Assembly (NCBI RefSeq): GCF_900100205.1
Contig: NZ_FNEQ01000010.1
Coordinates: 62,001 to 126,000 of the forward strand
Origin: Duganella sp. OV510
GTDB lineage: Bacteria > Pseudomonadota > Gammaproteobacteria > Burkholderiales > Burkholderiaceae_D
Direction: 5' to 3'
DNA: 64,000 nt
Below, piece after piece: positions 25,838 through 34,441 of this stretch (position 1 is its first letter; every line of letters starts with the position of its first letter). The translations under genes and the position numbers were made by a program. The notes below the pieces were generated by a model. The model did no database searches and was not told where the DNA came from. It worked only from the letters and a program-made list of their open reading frames with translations.

Positions 25838-27895
25838 TTATTTTTTCTTGGTGTAGGTATCGAGCCAATCGATCACGGTGTGATGCCACAACACCGAGTT
25901 GGCCGGCTTCAGCACCCAGTGGTTCTCATCCGGGAAGAACAGGAACTTGCTCGGAATACCCTGGCGCTGCAGCGCGGTAAAGGTGCCCAATCCCTGTGCA
26001 GTCGGAATGCGGAAGTCCAGGTCGCCCTGCACCACCAGCATCGGCGTCTTCCAGTTCTTCACGGTCAGCGCCGGATTGAATTTCTCGTGCAGTTGCGGCA
26101 CGTCGTAATAGGTGCCGCCGCTTTCCCACTCGGTGAACCACAGCTCCTCGGTCGAGTAAGCCATGCCGCGCGTATCGAACACGCCATCGTGATTGACGAT
26201 GCACTTGAAGCCGTCGGACCAGTTACCTTGAATCCAGTTCATCATATAGCCGCCATACGACGCGCCGAGCGCGCAGCTGTTCTCACGGTCCAGCCATGGG
26301 AATTTCTGCACTGCCGCCGCCAGGCCTTTTTGCAGGTCTTCCAGCGGCTTGCCGCCCCAGTCGCCGCTGATCGAGTCGGTGAACTTCTGGCCGTAGCCGG
26401 TCGAACCGTGGAAGTCGATGAACACGGTCGCATAGCCGGCGCCCGCATAGGTCTGCGGATTCCAGCGATAGCTCCACGAATTGCCGAAGCTGCCTTGCGG
26501 GCCGCCGTGCACCAGGAAGGCCACCGGATACTTCTGGCCAGGTTGCGCGTTCCACGGCTTCATCACGTGGCCGTAGACGGTGTCGCCATTGGCGCCGGTG
26601 AAGGAAAACTGCTCGTACTCGCCGAACTTGACGTCGGCCAGCGCGGCTTCATTCAGTTTGGTCAGCTGCTCGGCCTTCTCGCCCGACGTGCCCAGCTTGA
26701 ATTTGTACAGCTGCGCGCCGGACGACAGATTGGCTTGCGACATGACCACGGTGTCCTTGACCACATCGAAGCCGGCCACATAGCCTTTGCCGGTCAGCGC
26801 GGCGACCTTGCCGCTGGCGGCGTCGATCGAGAACAGGCGGTGCTGGCCGATATCGTCTGCGGTGGCCAGGATGGTTTTGCTGTCCGGCGTCCAGCGGAAG
26901 TCGGCGATCGAACGGTCCCAGCTATCGGCCACGGTGCGCTTCTTGCCGCTGGCGACATCGATCAGCACCAGGTGGAAGCGGTCGGCTTCAAAGGTCGGCT
27001 TGTCCATGGCCACGTAGGCCAGCGTCTTGCCGTCCGGCGAATAGGTCGCCTTGGTGTCCCAGGCCTTGTTGTCGGCGGTTAGGTTCTTCGGCTCGCCGCC
27101 GGTGGCTGGCACGGTGTAGACATCGAAGTTGGTCGACCAGGCTTCGGTGCGGCCGGCGATACGGATCGAGAAGGCGACGGTCTTGCCGTCCGGGCTGAAG
27201 CGGTATTCGCCATTGTCACCGAACGGCTTGGACGGCGCGTCGCCATCCAGCGAGCCGCTCAGGCTGACCGGCTGCGTGCTGACCTTGCCGCTGGCGTCGA
27301 TTGGCGCCGAGTACAGCACATTGTTGCGGCCATCGGCCCAGGTGTCCCAATGACGCACGAACAGCTTGTCGTAGACCTTGCCGCTGGCTTTTTCCTTGGC
27401 CTTGTCGTCGAGGCGCTGCTTGCTGCACGCCAGGTCGGCGCAATCGCGGTACACGGCCATGCTGAACAGCAGACGGTCGCCCTGTGGCGACAGGCGGAAG
27501 CTGTCCACGTCCAGCGGCAGGTCGGTGACCTTGGCCGCTTCACCGCCGGCCAGCGGCAAGCGCCACACCTGCGACGAGCCGGAGCGGCCGGACAGGAAGT
27601 AGATCGCGTCGCCCTTCGGCGACCATTCCGGATCGGTGCTGCTGGCGGCGGCCTGGGTCAGGCGCAACGGCGCGGCTTTCGGATTGCGCAGGTCCAGCAG
27701 GTACAGCTGGGTGTTGCCACGGTTCTTGTCCAGGTCGGTGGTGCGCACCGTATAGACCACGCGGCTGGCGTCCGGCGACAGCACCGGATTACCGACACGT
27801 TCCATCTTGACCAGGTCTTCTACAGTAAAACCGCGCGGTGCGGCCGTGGCGCTGGCCGCGATAGCGGTACCCAGCAGCAGCAAGGGGAATCTCAT
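25838..27895 (-). CDS. S9-family prolyl oligopeptidase-like peptidase
   Basis: Exported serine peptidase of 685 residues (acylaminoacyl-peptidase/dipeptidyl-peptidase type). Signal peptide (about 1-18), a beta-propeller of WD40-like PD40 repeats (SPDGKT-type stretches through about residue 400), then an alpha/beta-hydrolase domain. The nucleophile motif is GASYGGYM (near 520). A downstream aspartate in GDLDFRIP and the histidine in DENHWV complete the triad. First gene of the operon with the M1 aminopeptidase. Confidence 0.92.
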   Translation of the reverse strand: MRFPLLLLGTAIAASATAAPRGFTVEDLVKMERVGNPVLSPDASRVVYTVRTTDLDKNRGNTQLYLLDLRNPKAAPLRLTQAAASSTDPEWSPKGDAIYFLSGRSGSSQVWRLPLAGGEAAKVTDLPLDVDSFRLSPQGDRLLFSMAVYRDCADLACSKQRLDDKAKEKASGKVYDKLFVRHWDTWADGRNNVLYSAPIDASGKVSTQPVSLSGSLDGDAPSKPFGDNGEYRFSPDGKTVAFSIRIAGRTEAWSTNFDVYTVPATGGEPKNLTADNKAWDTKATYSPDGKTLAYVAMDKPTFEADRFHLVLIDVASGKKRTVADSWDRSIADFRWTPDSKTILATADDIGQHRLFSIDAASGKVAALTGKGYVAGFDVVKDTVVMSQANLSSGAQLYKFKLGTSGEKAEQLTKLNEAALADVKFGEYEQFSFTGANGDTVYGHVMKPWNAQPGQKYPVAFLVHGGPQGSFGNSWSYRWNPQTYAGAGYATVFIDFHGSTGYGQKFTDSISGDWGGKPLEDLQKGLAAAVQKFPWLDRENSCALGASYGGYMMNWIQGNWSDGFKCIVNHDGVFDTRGMAYSTEELWFTEWESGGTYYDVPQLHEKFNPALTVKNWKTPMLVVQGDLDFRIPTAQGLGTFTALQRQGIPSKFLFFPDENHWVLKPANSVLWHHTVIDWLDTYTKKK

Positions 27896-28039
27896 TCGAT
27901 CTCTCCGTTGTTATAAGAAAAATACCGGCTTGTGACCGGCCATCGTAGATCATACCAAGAGCGCCGGGCGCAGCGGCATATCGGCAGGAAATTGTTACTT
28001 TAAGCTACTTTGTGCAGCGCTCCAGCGTTAAAATAGTTC

Positions 28040-28068
28040 TTGACTTATTTAAGACGACCGGTCATATT
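28040..28068 (+). promoter_or_regulatory. TetR gene promoter with embedded operator
   Basis: TTGACT (28040-28045) and CATATT (28063-28068) are spaced by 17 bases, a good sigma70 arrangement. The palindrome GACCGGTC lies between and next to the -10 box, within a 21-base sequence (28048-28068) repeated exactly at 28671-28691. Binding here would block RNA polymerase, which fits autorepression by the TetR protein. Confidence 0.7.
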
Positions 28069-28074
28069 ACACGT

Positions 28075-28653
28075 ATGGCTAAAGCAAACGTCAAAGAGCA
28101 GATCCTCACTACCAGCGCCCAGTTGCTGCACAGCAAAGGCTTCAACGCCACCAGTGTGCAAGACATCACCGACGCAGCGGGAGTGCCGAAAGGCTCGTTC
28201 TACAACCACTTCTCCAGCAAGGAAGCGCTGGGATTAGAAGTATTGCAACGTTATGTCGAAGGTGTGGGCGGATTGGCTGCCGTGCTGAAAGACCGCTCGC
28301 TGTCACCGAAACAACGCCTGCAGCAATACTATGAAGGCATGATTGCCGGCAACGCCGCCAACGAATACCACTACGGCTGCATGTTGGGCAACTTCAGCAC
28401 CGAGCTGTCGAATCAGATTCCGGCGATGCGGTCGGCCATGCAAGGCGCTTTCGACGGCTCCACCACGCTGCTGGCGGCGGTCATCGCCGAAGGGCAGCAG
28501 GATGGCAGCATCAAGGCCGATGTCGCAGCCGCCGATCTGGCTGGCTTCGTCAACGACGCATGGCAAGGCGCAGTCCTGCGCGCCAAGGCAGAGCAGAGCC
28601 GCGCGCCGCTGGAACGTTTCGGCCGCGTAGCACTGGGCCGTTTGTTGCATTGA
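28075..28653 (+). CDS. TetR-family transcriptional regulator
   Basis: Repressor of 192 residues. The N-terminal helix-turn-helix (about 10-55) has the typical VQDITDAAGVPKGSFYNHFSS pattern, and the C-terminal part is a ligand-binding/dimerisation domain of the AcuR/NemR-like type (TetR_C_33-like region with GCMLGN). Start: the ATG at 28075 directly follows the operator-containing promoter. The longer frame from 28012 would overlap the promoter. It is followed by an SDR gene carrying the same operator, so it probably represses itself and that gene until a reactive ligand binds. Confidence 0.88.
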   Translation: MAKANVKEQILTTSAQLLHSKGFNATSVQDITDAAGVPKGSFYNHFSSKEALGLEVLQRYVEGVGGLAAVLKDRSLSPKQRLQQYYEGMIAGNAANEYHYGCMLGNFSTELSNQIPAMRSAMQGAFDGSTTLLAAVIAEGQQDGSIKADVAAADLAGFVNDAWQGAVLRAKAEQSRAPLERFGRVALGRLLH

Positions 28654-28670
28654 ATTTTTTTTCGGCCGTT

Positions 28671-28691
28671 TTTAAGACGACCGGTCATATT
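28671..28691 (+). promoter_or_regulatory. Second copy of the TetR operator, upstream of the SDR gene
   Basis: This 21-base sequence is identical to 28048-28068 and includes the GACCGGTC palindrome. It lies between the TetR stop and the SDR start. The CATATT within it may again serve as a -10 box, but no good -35 is visible. Confidence 0.75.
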
Positions 28692-28723
28692 GTAGTTTTT
28701 ATTTAACCTAGAAAGGAACCATC

Positions 28724-29431
28724 ATGAACTTCAAAGACTCCGTCGTCCTCGTTACTGGCGCCAACCGTGGCCTGGGCAAAGCACTGGCGCAAGCCGCCGT
28801 CAAAGCCGGCGCGCGCAAAGTCTATGCCGCCGCCCGCAAACCGGAAACGGTCGACATCGCCGGTGTCACGCCGATCAAGCTGGACGTGACCGAAGCCGCC
28901 GACATCGCTGCCGCCGTGCAAGCCATCCCCGACCTGACCATCCTGATCAACAACGCCGGCATCCACGTGGTGGGCGGCGTCACCAGCCCGGACGCGCTGA
29001 GTGCCGCCCGTGCCGAACTGGAAACCAACTTCTTCGCCCCCCTGGCGCTGAGCAATGCGTTTGCGCCAGCGCTGGGCCGCAACGGCGGCGGCGCCATCAT
29101 CAACATCCTGTCCGCCCTGAGCTGGGCCAGCTTCCCGACCACCGGCACCTACAGCGCCTCCAAGGCCGCCGCCTGGGCGCTGACCAACGGCCTGCGCGGC
29201 GAACTGCGCGCCCAAAACACACAAGTGCTGGGCGCCCACATGGGCTATATGGACACCGACATGACGGCCGGCGTCGACGCCCCGAAATCGTCGCCAGCGG
29301 TGATCGCCCAAGCCATCGTCACCGCGCTCGAAGCGAACCAGGACGAAGTGCTGACCGACCAGGTTTCCGAGCAAGTGCGCGCCAGCTTCGCCGCCCCCCG
29401 CGCCTTCTACCTCGGCGAACCACGCGCCTGA
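28724..29431 (+). CDS. Short-chain dehydrogenase/reductase (SDR)
   Basis: NAD(P)-dependent oxidoreductase of 235 residues with a classical Rossmann fold. The cofactor motif TGANRGLG is at 11-18, NNAG at 76-79, a serine near 130, and the catalytic YSASK with Tyr143 and Lys147. AAGGAACC precedes the ATG. The upstream operator copy implies control by the adjacent TetR protein. Such TetR-SDR pairs often respond to electrophiles or xenobiotic carbonyls. The substrate cannot be read from the sequence. Confidence 0.9.
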   Translation: MNFKDSVVLVTGANRGLGKALAQAAVKAGARKVYAAARKPETVDIAGVTPIKLDVTEAADIAAAVQAIPDLTILINNAGIHVVGGVTSPDALSAARAELETNFFAPLALSNAFAPALGRNGGGAIINILSALSWASFPTTGTYSASKAAAWALTNGLRGELRAQNTQVLGAHMGYMDTDMTAGVDAPKSSPAVIAQAIVTALEANQDEVLTDQVSEQVRASFAAPRAFYLGEPRA

Positions 29432-29795
29432 AAAATCCGGGGTCAGTTCTGCCAAACGTACACGAGCTCATGTACCAATGGCAGACCTGACACCGATTGA
29501 AAAAATTTTCGGCCGCTGTAATAAATTGCGTATTTTCGCAGGCCGAAACAAGGCATAATCATTCCCTCAGCCAGGTGAAAAAGCGCGCGTTCCTGCCGGC
29601 TTGACGCGTGCGCAATTCGTTTTCCCCGCCGGTAATGCTTCGCTTTGTATTGCCTCACAACCAGTTGTGAACAATTGTAAATCGGCGTTGTATGAGCTCA
29701 TCAGTCGCGCTAAGGTAGAAGCTTCACCTCGGCGCGCGTCGGCTCCTCTGCGACGACCTCCGCGCAGCCGAAGTCATCGAAATACGGGAAACGCT
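29432..29795. other. Intergenic region between SDR and hemerythrin-like genes
   Basis: A 364-base stretch without a supportable gene. The left part is a REP-like palindrome (29439-29494). The rest, about 300 bases, holds an AT-rich patch near 29495-29540 and the presumed promoter and leader of the hemerythrin-like gene. Open frames crossing it are short and have no family resemblance. Confidence 0.5.
29439..29494. repeat. REP-like imperfect palindrome
   Basis: Two 28-base arms meet at a central GAGCTC (29464-29469). Comparing the left arm with the reverse complement of the right arm gives 22 of 28 matches (GGGGTCAG... versus GGTGTCAG...). The GGGGTCAG start resembles intergenic REP elements common in betaproteobacteria, from memory. 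No second copy was noticed in this window. Confidence 0.6.
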
Positions 29796-30362
29796 ATGCT
29801 TACTGCCACCTATGTCTTGTTGACACTGTCTATCGAGCAAAAGAAAGAACGCCACTTCATCTCGCGTCTGCTGCAATACGTGCAGTCGATTGCGCGCCGC
29901 CCGCAGGAAATCGATCCTGTGTTCATTGAGTCCCAACTGAAACAACTGACCAGCTTTGCCGAAGCGCGCCACCAGCGCAAGGTGGAAGCGTGCCTGATGC
30001 CGGCCGTACACGCGGCCGAGCCGAATTGCACGCCGCTGATTAACGACCTGGAATCGCTGAGCCAGCGTGGCAGCGCCATGCTTAACGCGGTCTACCGCTG
30101 CCTGCGCCGCGCCATGCGCCGCAGCGCGTCGCAAGGCAAGTTCTTGTGCAAGACGGTCGACCTGTATTGCCAGAATTTGCTGAAGCGCCTCGACAAGGAG
30201 GAACAGGAACTGCTGCCGCTGGCGCAAAAAGTCATCTCCAGCGAGGAGTGGTTCGAGATCGGCAGCAAGTTTCTGGAGCAGGATGGCGACGATGCGGCAT
30301 CCCGTCCAGAACTGCGTCCGCGCCAGGGTGCCATGGGCCAGGGCGCGGTGCCGGCACTTTAA
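29796..30362 (+). CDS. Degenerate hemerythrin-like protein
   Basis: Helical cytoplasmic protein of 188 residues. The spacing and wording of several helices recall the hemerythrin/HHE fold: ERHFISRLLQYVQ near 18-30, RHQRKVEACLMPAVHAAEP near 58-76, and EEQELLPLAQKVISSEEW near 139-156. Most expected iron-ligand histidines are missing or replaced. Only a few, around 20, 59 and 71, remain, so iron binding is doubtful. The ATG at 29796 is chosen because the upstream extension is Arg/Ser-rich and unlike the family. The last 4 bases overlap the convergent TonB receptor stop. The function is unknown. Confidence 0.55.
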   Translation: MLTATYVLLTLSIEQKKERHFISRLLQYVQSIARRPQEIDPVFIESQLKQLTSFAEARHQRKVEACLMPAVHAAEPNCTPLINDLESLSQRGSAMLNAVYRCLRRAMRRSASQGKFLCKTVDLYCQNLLKRLDKEEQELLPLAQKVISSEEWFEIGSKFLEQDGDDAASRPELRPRQGAMGQGAVPAL

Positions 30363-33136
30363 CGGAAAGCGTAGCTGGCGTTGACGTAGACGAAGCGGCC
30401 GCGCGGGTCGTAGGTGCTGACGTCATACCCATACTGGAACTGCGCCGCGATCGGCACAAAAGTCTGCGGCTGGCGATCGAACAGATTGCGCACACCGAGC
30501 GTCAGCGTGGTGTTCTTCAGGCCGCGCCACACCAGGTTGGCGTCATAGGTCGCTTCCGCGCCCATGAACACGCGATTGCCCAGCAGGTCGTGCGCGGCCT
30601 CGTAGCGCGCGCGGTAATTCTGGATCAGCGTCGAGGCCCACGCGCCCTGCGTCCACGTCGCGCTCAGCGTGTGCTTCCAGCGCAGCACCACGCCGCCGGC
30701 ATCGGCGCCAATCACTGCCGTGCCCTTGCTGTCGACCAACGTGCCGACCTTGTGCGACATCACGCCGCCAGGACTCATCTGGTCGAACTTGTCCATATAA
30801 GTGCCGTTCAGCGCCGCATCCACGCGGCCCACGCCAAAGTTATGGCGGCCGGTGATGAACACATCCGCCCCCTGCACGGTGGCGTTGCCGGTATTGGCCA
30901 GCACGGTCTTCACCAGATCGATATCGTTACCATTGAGGAGTACCAGGTTGGCATACGCCGGATCACCGGCACGGAAGCGCGACACCACTTCCTGCGCCGA
31001 CGGCGCTGCCAGGATATCGCTGACCTTGATGCGGAACAGATCAACGCCCGCGTTCAGCCAACTGGCCGGCGACCACACCACGCCCACCGATGCCTGGCGC
31101 GATTCTTCCGGTTTCAGATTCGGATTGCCGCCAGTGAGACCGTTAACCTGCAATGAACTCTGGCCGGTCTTCGGATCGCTGAAGGCGACCGTCGTGCCCA
31201 GCACCTGCGGACGCCACAAGTCGGTCAGCGTCGGCGCGCGGAAGCCGCTGCCGGTGGATGCGCGCAGCAGCAGACTGCGCACCGGCTGCCAGCGCAGGCT
31301 GGCCTTGTAGTTGGTCGTGCCGCCAACATCGTTGTAATGGTCGTTGCGCAGCGCCAGATTGGCCTCCACCCCCCCCGGCAGCGGCGCGTTGATTTCGCCG
31401 AACGCCGAACGGATGGTGCGGCTGCGGTCCACCGGCGCCGAAGCGCCGCCCGCGCCACCGATATCGCCACTCAGCAGCGCGGCGCTCGGCGCGGTCTTGT
31501 AGCTCTCGTGGCGCGCCTGCAAGCCAGCCGCGTACTGCACCGCACGGCCGTCGATGGTGAACAAGTCGCCGGCGATTTTGCTGTCCGCCAGATCGCTCTG
31601 CGACCAGCCATCAATGGTCTTGCCAGTGTACTGCGCGGCCTTCAGCTTATCGGCCAGCGCACCAGTCTGCACGCCGCCAGGCGCCCATGGGTTCCAGTTG
31701 TTGGCCGGGTCATTGATGATCTTCGCGTACTCCACCTGCAGGAAGTAGCCCGACGGCAGCGAGCCGGAAACCTTGCTGCGATTCGAGGTGAAGGCCACCT
31801 CGTAATCCTGTCCCCATACCGTGCCGCGCGCGCCGCCGACAAAGCGCGATTGCGTGGCAACATCGCGCGACTGGCGCGGGCCGAAATCAAACACGCGGCT
31901 GGTGATCGCCAGCGGCTGGCCGATGATGGAAGTGAAACCCTGCCTGGTCAGGTAAGGCACCACGATAGACTGGTACACCGGATTGCTCGGATAAAGGATC
32001 AGCGACGGATCAACCTTCTGCTGCGTGAACGCGCTGTCCACCACCAGGAAGCTGCGGCGCACGGGGCTGGTCTGGATGGTCTGCGTCACCACGCTGCGCG
32101 ACAGCAGCACGTCGGCGAACAACTGGTGCTCATCATTGATCTTGAACGTGACGTTGCCGGTGACATTGGCCAGTTCGCGTGCCGGTATCAGATTGGTGTC
32201 CGAGGCACTGTCGTAAGCGCAGTATGGTGCGCCCTTGGTGCTGGGCGTCGGGTTCTGGAACATCTGGATGTCCGCGCACTTGCCGCTGGCCGCCATCGGA
32301 TTGCCGTAGCCGGTGGCCGGCGAGGCGCCAAAGCCGGCGCCACGGTCGTTCGGATAAGCGCCCGGTATCACCACGCCTTCGATATTGCCTTGGCCCGTCG
32401 CGCCGGAAACGTAATACGGCATGTTGTTGCCCGACTTTGCGTAATCGCGGTCGCGGCCAAACAGCGCCTTCTCCTTTTCCCACGATGCCGACAGCACTGC
32501 GCTGTACCCGTCCGGGTCCAGCTTGCCGAAGCCGCCAACGATGGAAGCTTTCTGATTCTGTGCGCCGCCATCGGTGGTCGGCGAACCGGCGCCGGCGCTA
32601 ACGTCCACACCTTCAAAGCTCTTCGACAGGATGAAGTTGACCACGCCCGCCACCGCGTCGCTGCCGTACACGCCGGAAGCGCCGTCCTTCAGTATCTCGA
32701 TGCGCTCAATCGCCGCCAGCGGGATCACGTTGACATTGACCGTGGCACCGCCCGCGCCCGCAAATGCCGCCAGCCGGCGGCCATTGACCAGCACCAGTGT
32801 GCGGTCCGCGCCCAGGCCTCGCAGCGAGATCGACGACAGGCCACTGGTGCCGCTCGATGCACCGGCGGCGTTCGAGGTCGCGCCGGCCGAAGACAGCGAA
32901 GCGATTGACGCCAGCAAGCTTTCCGTACTGGTGGCGCCGATGCGCTGGATGTCCTGCTTGCTGATCATCTGCACCGGCAAGGCGGTTTCCGAATCGGCGC
33001 GCTTGACCGAGGAGCCGGTGACCTCCACACGCTGCATCTTCTCGCCCTCTTGCGCCGACGCGGCCTGCGCGACCACGGCCACGGCGCCTAAGACAAACAT
33101 CATGCGCAAGGACTGCGCCAGTACGGTTTCCTTCAT
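30359..33136 (-). CDS. TonB-dependent outer-membrane receptor
   Basis: Outer-membrane active transporter of 925 residues. Signal peptide (about 1-28), a plug domain (about 45-165) with VEVTGSSVKR, a VLVNGRRLA stretch and LKDGASGVYGSDAVAGVVN, then a large 22-strand-type barrel with repeated aromatic/Gly strands to the end (YVNASYAFR). The plug resembles receptors of peptide-utilising Proteobacteria more than siderophore receptors. It is downstream of two M20 peptidase genes on the same strand, 108 bases away, so the likely cargo is peptides or amino-acid conjugates. That is inference from context. Confidence 0.9.
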   Translation of the reverse strand: MKETVLAQSLRMMFVLGAVAVVAQAASAQEGEKMQRVEVTGSSVKRADSETALPVQMISKQDIQRIGATSTESLLASIASLSSAGATSNAAGASSGTSGLSSISLRGLGADRTLVLVNGRRLAAFAGAGGATVNVNVIPLAAIERIEILKDGASGVYGSDAVAGVVNFILSKSFEGVDVSAGAGSPTTDGGAQNQKASIVGGFGKLDPDGYSAVLSASWEKEKALFGRDRDYAKSGNNMPYYVSGATGQGNIEGVVIPGAYPNDRGAGFGASPATGYGNPMAASGKCADIQMFQNPTPSTKGAPYCAYDSASDTNLIPARELANVTGNVTFKINDEHQLFADVLLSRSVVTQTIQTSPVRRSFLVVDSAFTQQKVDPSLILYPSNPVYQSIVVPYLTRQGFTSIIGQPLAITSRVFDFGPRQSRDVATQSRFVGGARGTVWGQDYEVAFTSNRSKVSGSLPSGYFLQVEYAKIINDPANNWNPWAPGGVQTGALADKLKAAQYTGKTIDGWSQSDLADSKIAGDLFTIDGRAVQYAAGLQARHESYKTAPSAALLSGDIGGAGGASAPVDRSRTIRSAFGEINAPLPGGVEANLALRNDHYNDVGGTTNYKASLRWQPVRSLLLRASTGSGFRAPTLTDLWRPQVLGTTVAFSDPKTGQSSLQVNGLTGGNPNLKPEESRQASVGVVWSPASWLNAGVDLFRIKVSDILAAPSAQEVVSRFRAGDPAYANLVLLNGNDIDLVKTVLANTGNATVQGADVFITGRHNFGVGRVDAALNGTYMDKFDQMSPGGVMSHKVGTLVDSKGTAVIGADAGGVVLRWKHTLSATWTQGAWASTLIQNYRARYEAAHDLLGNRVFMGAEATYDANLVWRGLKNTTLTLGVRNLFDRQPQTFVPIAAQFQYGYDVSTYDPRGRFVYVNASYAFR

Positions 33137-33192
33137 AGTGCTCTACTCCCTTTGGTTGACGTTTTTAATTTTTCTGCGCGCAGCAGTCCCCG

Positions 33193-33218
33193 CCGGGCGG
33201 CTCGGGAGAGCCGTCCGG
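33193..33218. other. Intercistronic hairpin between M20 peptidase and TonB receptor
   Basis: Arms of 11 bases (33193-33203 and 33208-33218) match at 10 of 11 positions around a 4-base loop. There is no T tract directly behind it on the minus strand, so it is not a plain terminator. It could set the relative amounts of peptidase and receptor message. Confidence 0.4.
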
Positions 33219-33244
33219 TGCGCACGATGCTGCGGTGGTGAGGC

Positions 33245-34441
33245 TTACTTCGAGGCGCCGGCTTCCTGCATCATGCGGCTGAGCAGATACAGCCGCGGCA
33301 CGACGGTATCAACGGTGATGTATTCGTCGCGGCCATGAACGCCGTCGCCGCCGAGGCCAAAGGACTCCAGCACCACAGCCTTGCCGGAACGGCTGGCGTA
33401 GCCGGCGTCGGTGCCACCGCCGGTGCCTGGATACAGCGCCAGCTTGCGGCCGATTTCGCCGTAGATCGCTTGCGCCTTTGCCGCCCAGGCGCGGCCGGCA
33501 TCGGTGGCGAGATATGGCGGACGGCCTGCCGCGATCTCCACCTTGGTCACCGTTTCCGGCACCAGCGGCGTGGCGATCTTTTCGTTGAGCGCTTGCTGCA
33601 GGCGCTGGATGCCGTCGGTAGCGCTCAGGCGTACATCGCCCATCGCCGTGGCGCTGGCGGGTATCTGGTTGGTCACCAGGCCTGCGTTGGCGCGTGTCCA
33701 GTTCAGCTGCGCGCCCGGCACTTCCAGATCCTTGGTCTGCAACAGCTGGTGCGATAGCTCGATCAGCGAGTTGCGGCCGGTCTGCGGGGCCACGCCGGCG
33801 TGCGAGGCGCGTCCCTGCACCGTCATGGTGGCGGTGGCGATGCCGCTGGCGCTCATCAGGATGCCGTCCAGCTTGGCCCCGTGTGGTTCGCACGAGAAGA
33901 CGAAATCATGCTCCGCCGCCTGCGTGGCGATCCAGTCGCCGGACAGGCGCGAGCCAACTTCCTCGTCCGGATTAAAGATCACCGTCAGCTGGGCGTAATC
34001 GCGCCAGCCGCGCTTATGCACCATCTCCAGCGTGTGCAGGATCAGCGCGATGCCGCTCTTGTCGTCAGCGATGCCTGGACCGTAGACGCGGTTGCCGTCT
34101 TCGCGGTACGGCTGCGTGGCAAGGATGCCGGGCTGGTAGACCGTGTCCATGTGGGCGATCAGCATCAGCTTCTTCTTGCCCTTGCCCTGGAAACGCGCGG
34201 TGACGATGCCGTCCTTGCGTTCCACCACCGCGCCCAGTTCTTTCAGGCGACGCTCGGTGTAGTCAGCCATGCGCGCCAGGCCGGCGGCGTCGCTGCTGCC
34301 CGATTCAATCAGCACCAGTTCTTTAAGCGTCGCCAGCAACGGCGCCTGCTGCGCCTGCGACGCTTCCAGCAGGCCCTGATCCGCCGCGATGGCGCCATCC
34401 AGCGCCGCTGCCAATGCTATTGCGAGTACGAGTTTCTTCAT
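33245..34441 (-). CDS. M20-family metallopeptidase, glutamate carboxypeptidase-like
   Basis: Exported zinc peptidase of 398 residues similar to carboxypeptidase G2-type enzymes. Signal peptide (MKKLVLAIALAAALDGAIA). Zinc ligands lie in AHMDTVY (near 116), ADDKSG (near 145) and the catalytic base pair PDEEVGS (near 180). A dimerisation domain spans about 205-310, and the last histidine/Gly motif region (GGGTDAGY) is near 352. It would release C-terminal glutamate-type residues or split dipeptides. The start overlaps the upstream M20 gene by 4 bases. Confidence 0.9.
   Translation of the reverse strand: MKKLVLAIALAAALDGAIAADQGLLEASQAQQAPLLATLKELVLIESGSSDAAGLARMADYTERRLKELGAVVERKDGIVTARFQGKGKKKLMLIAHMDTVYQPGILATQPYREDGNRVYGPGIADDKSGIALILHTLEMVHKRGWRDYAQLTVIFNPDEEVGSRLSGDWIATQAAEHDFVFSCEPHGAKLDGILMSASGIATATMTVQGRASHAGVAPQTGRNSLIELSHQLLQTKDLEVPGAQLNWTRANAGLVTNQIPASATAMGDVRLSATDGIQRLQQALNEKIATPLVPETVTKVEIAAGRPPYLATDAGRAWAAKAQAIYGEIGRKLALYPGTGGGTDAGYASRSGKAVVLESFGLGGDGVHGRDEYITVDTVVPRLYLLSRMMQEAGASK

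Noticed and set aside
29443..29658. Short open frame (71 codons, minus strand) in the gap after the SDR gene
   Set aside because: It runs through the REP-like palindrome, has no ribosome site and no family resemblance.
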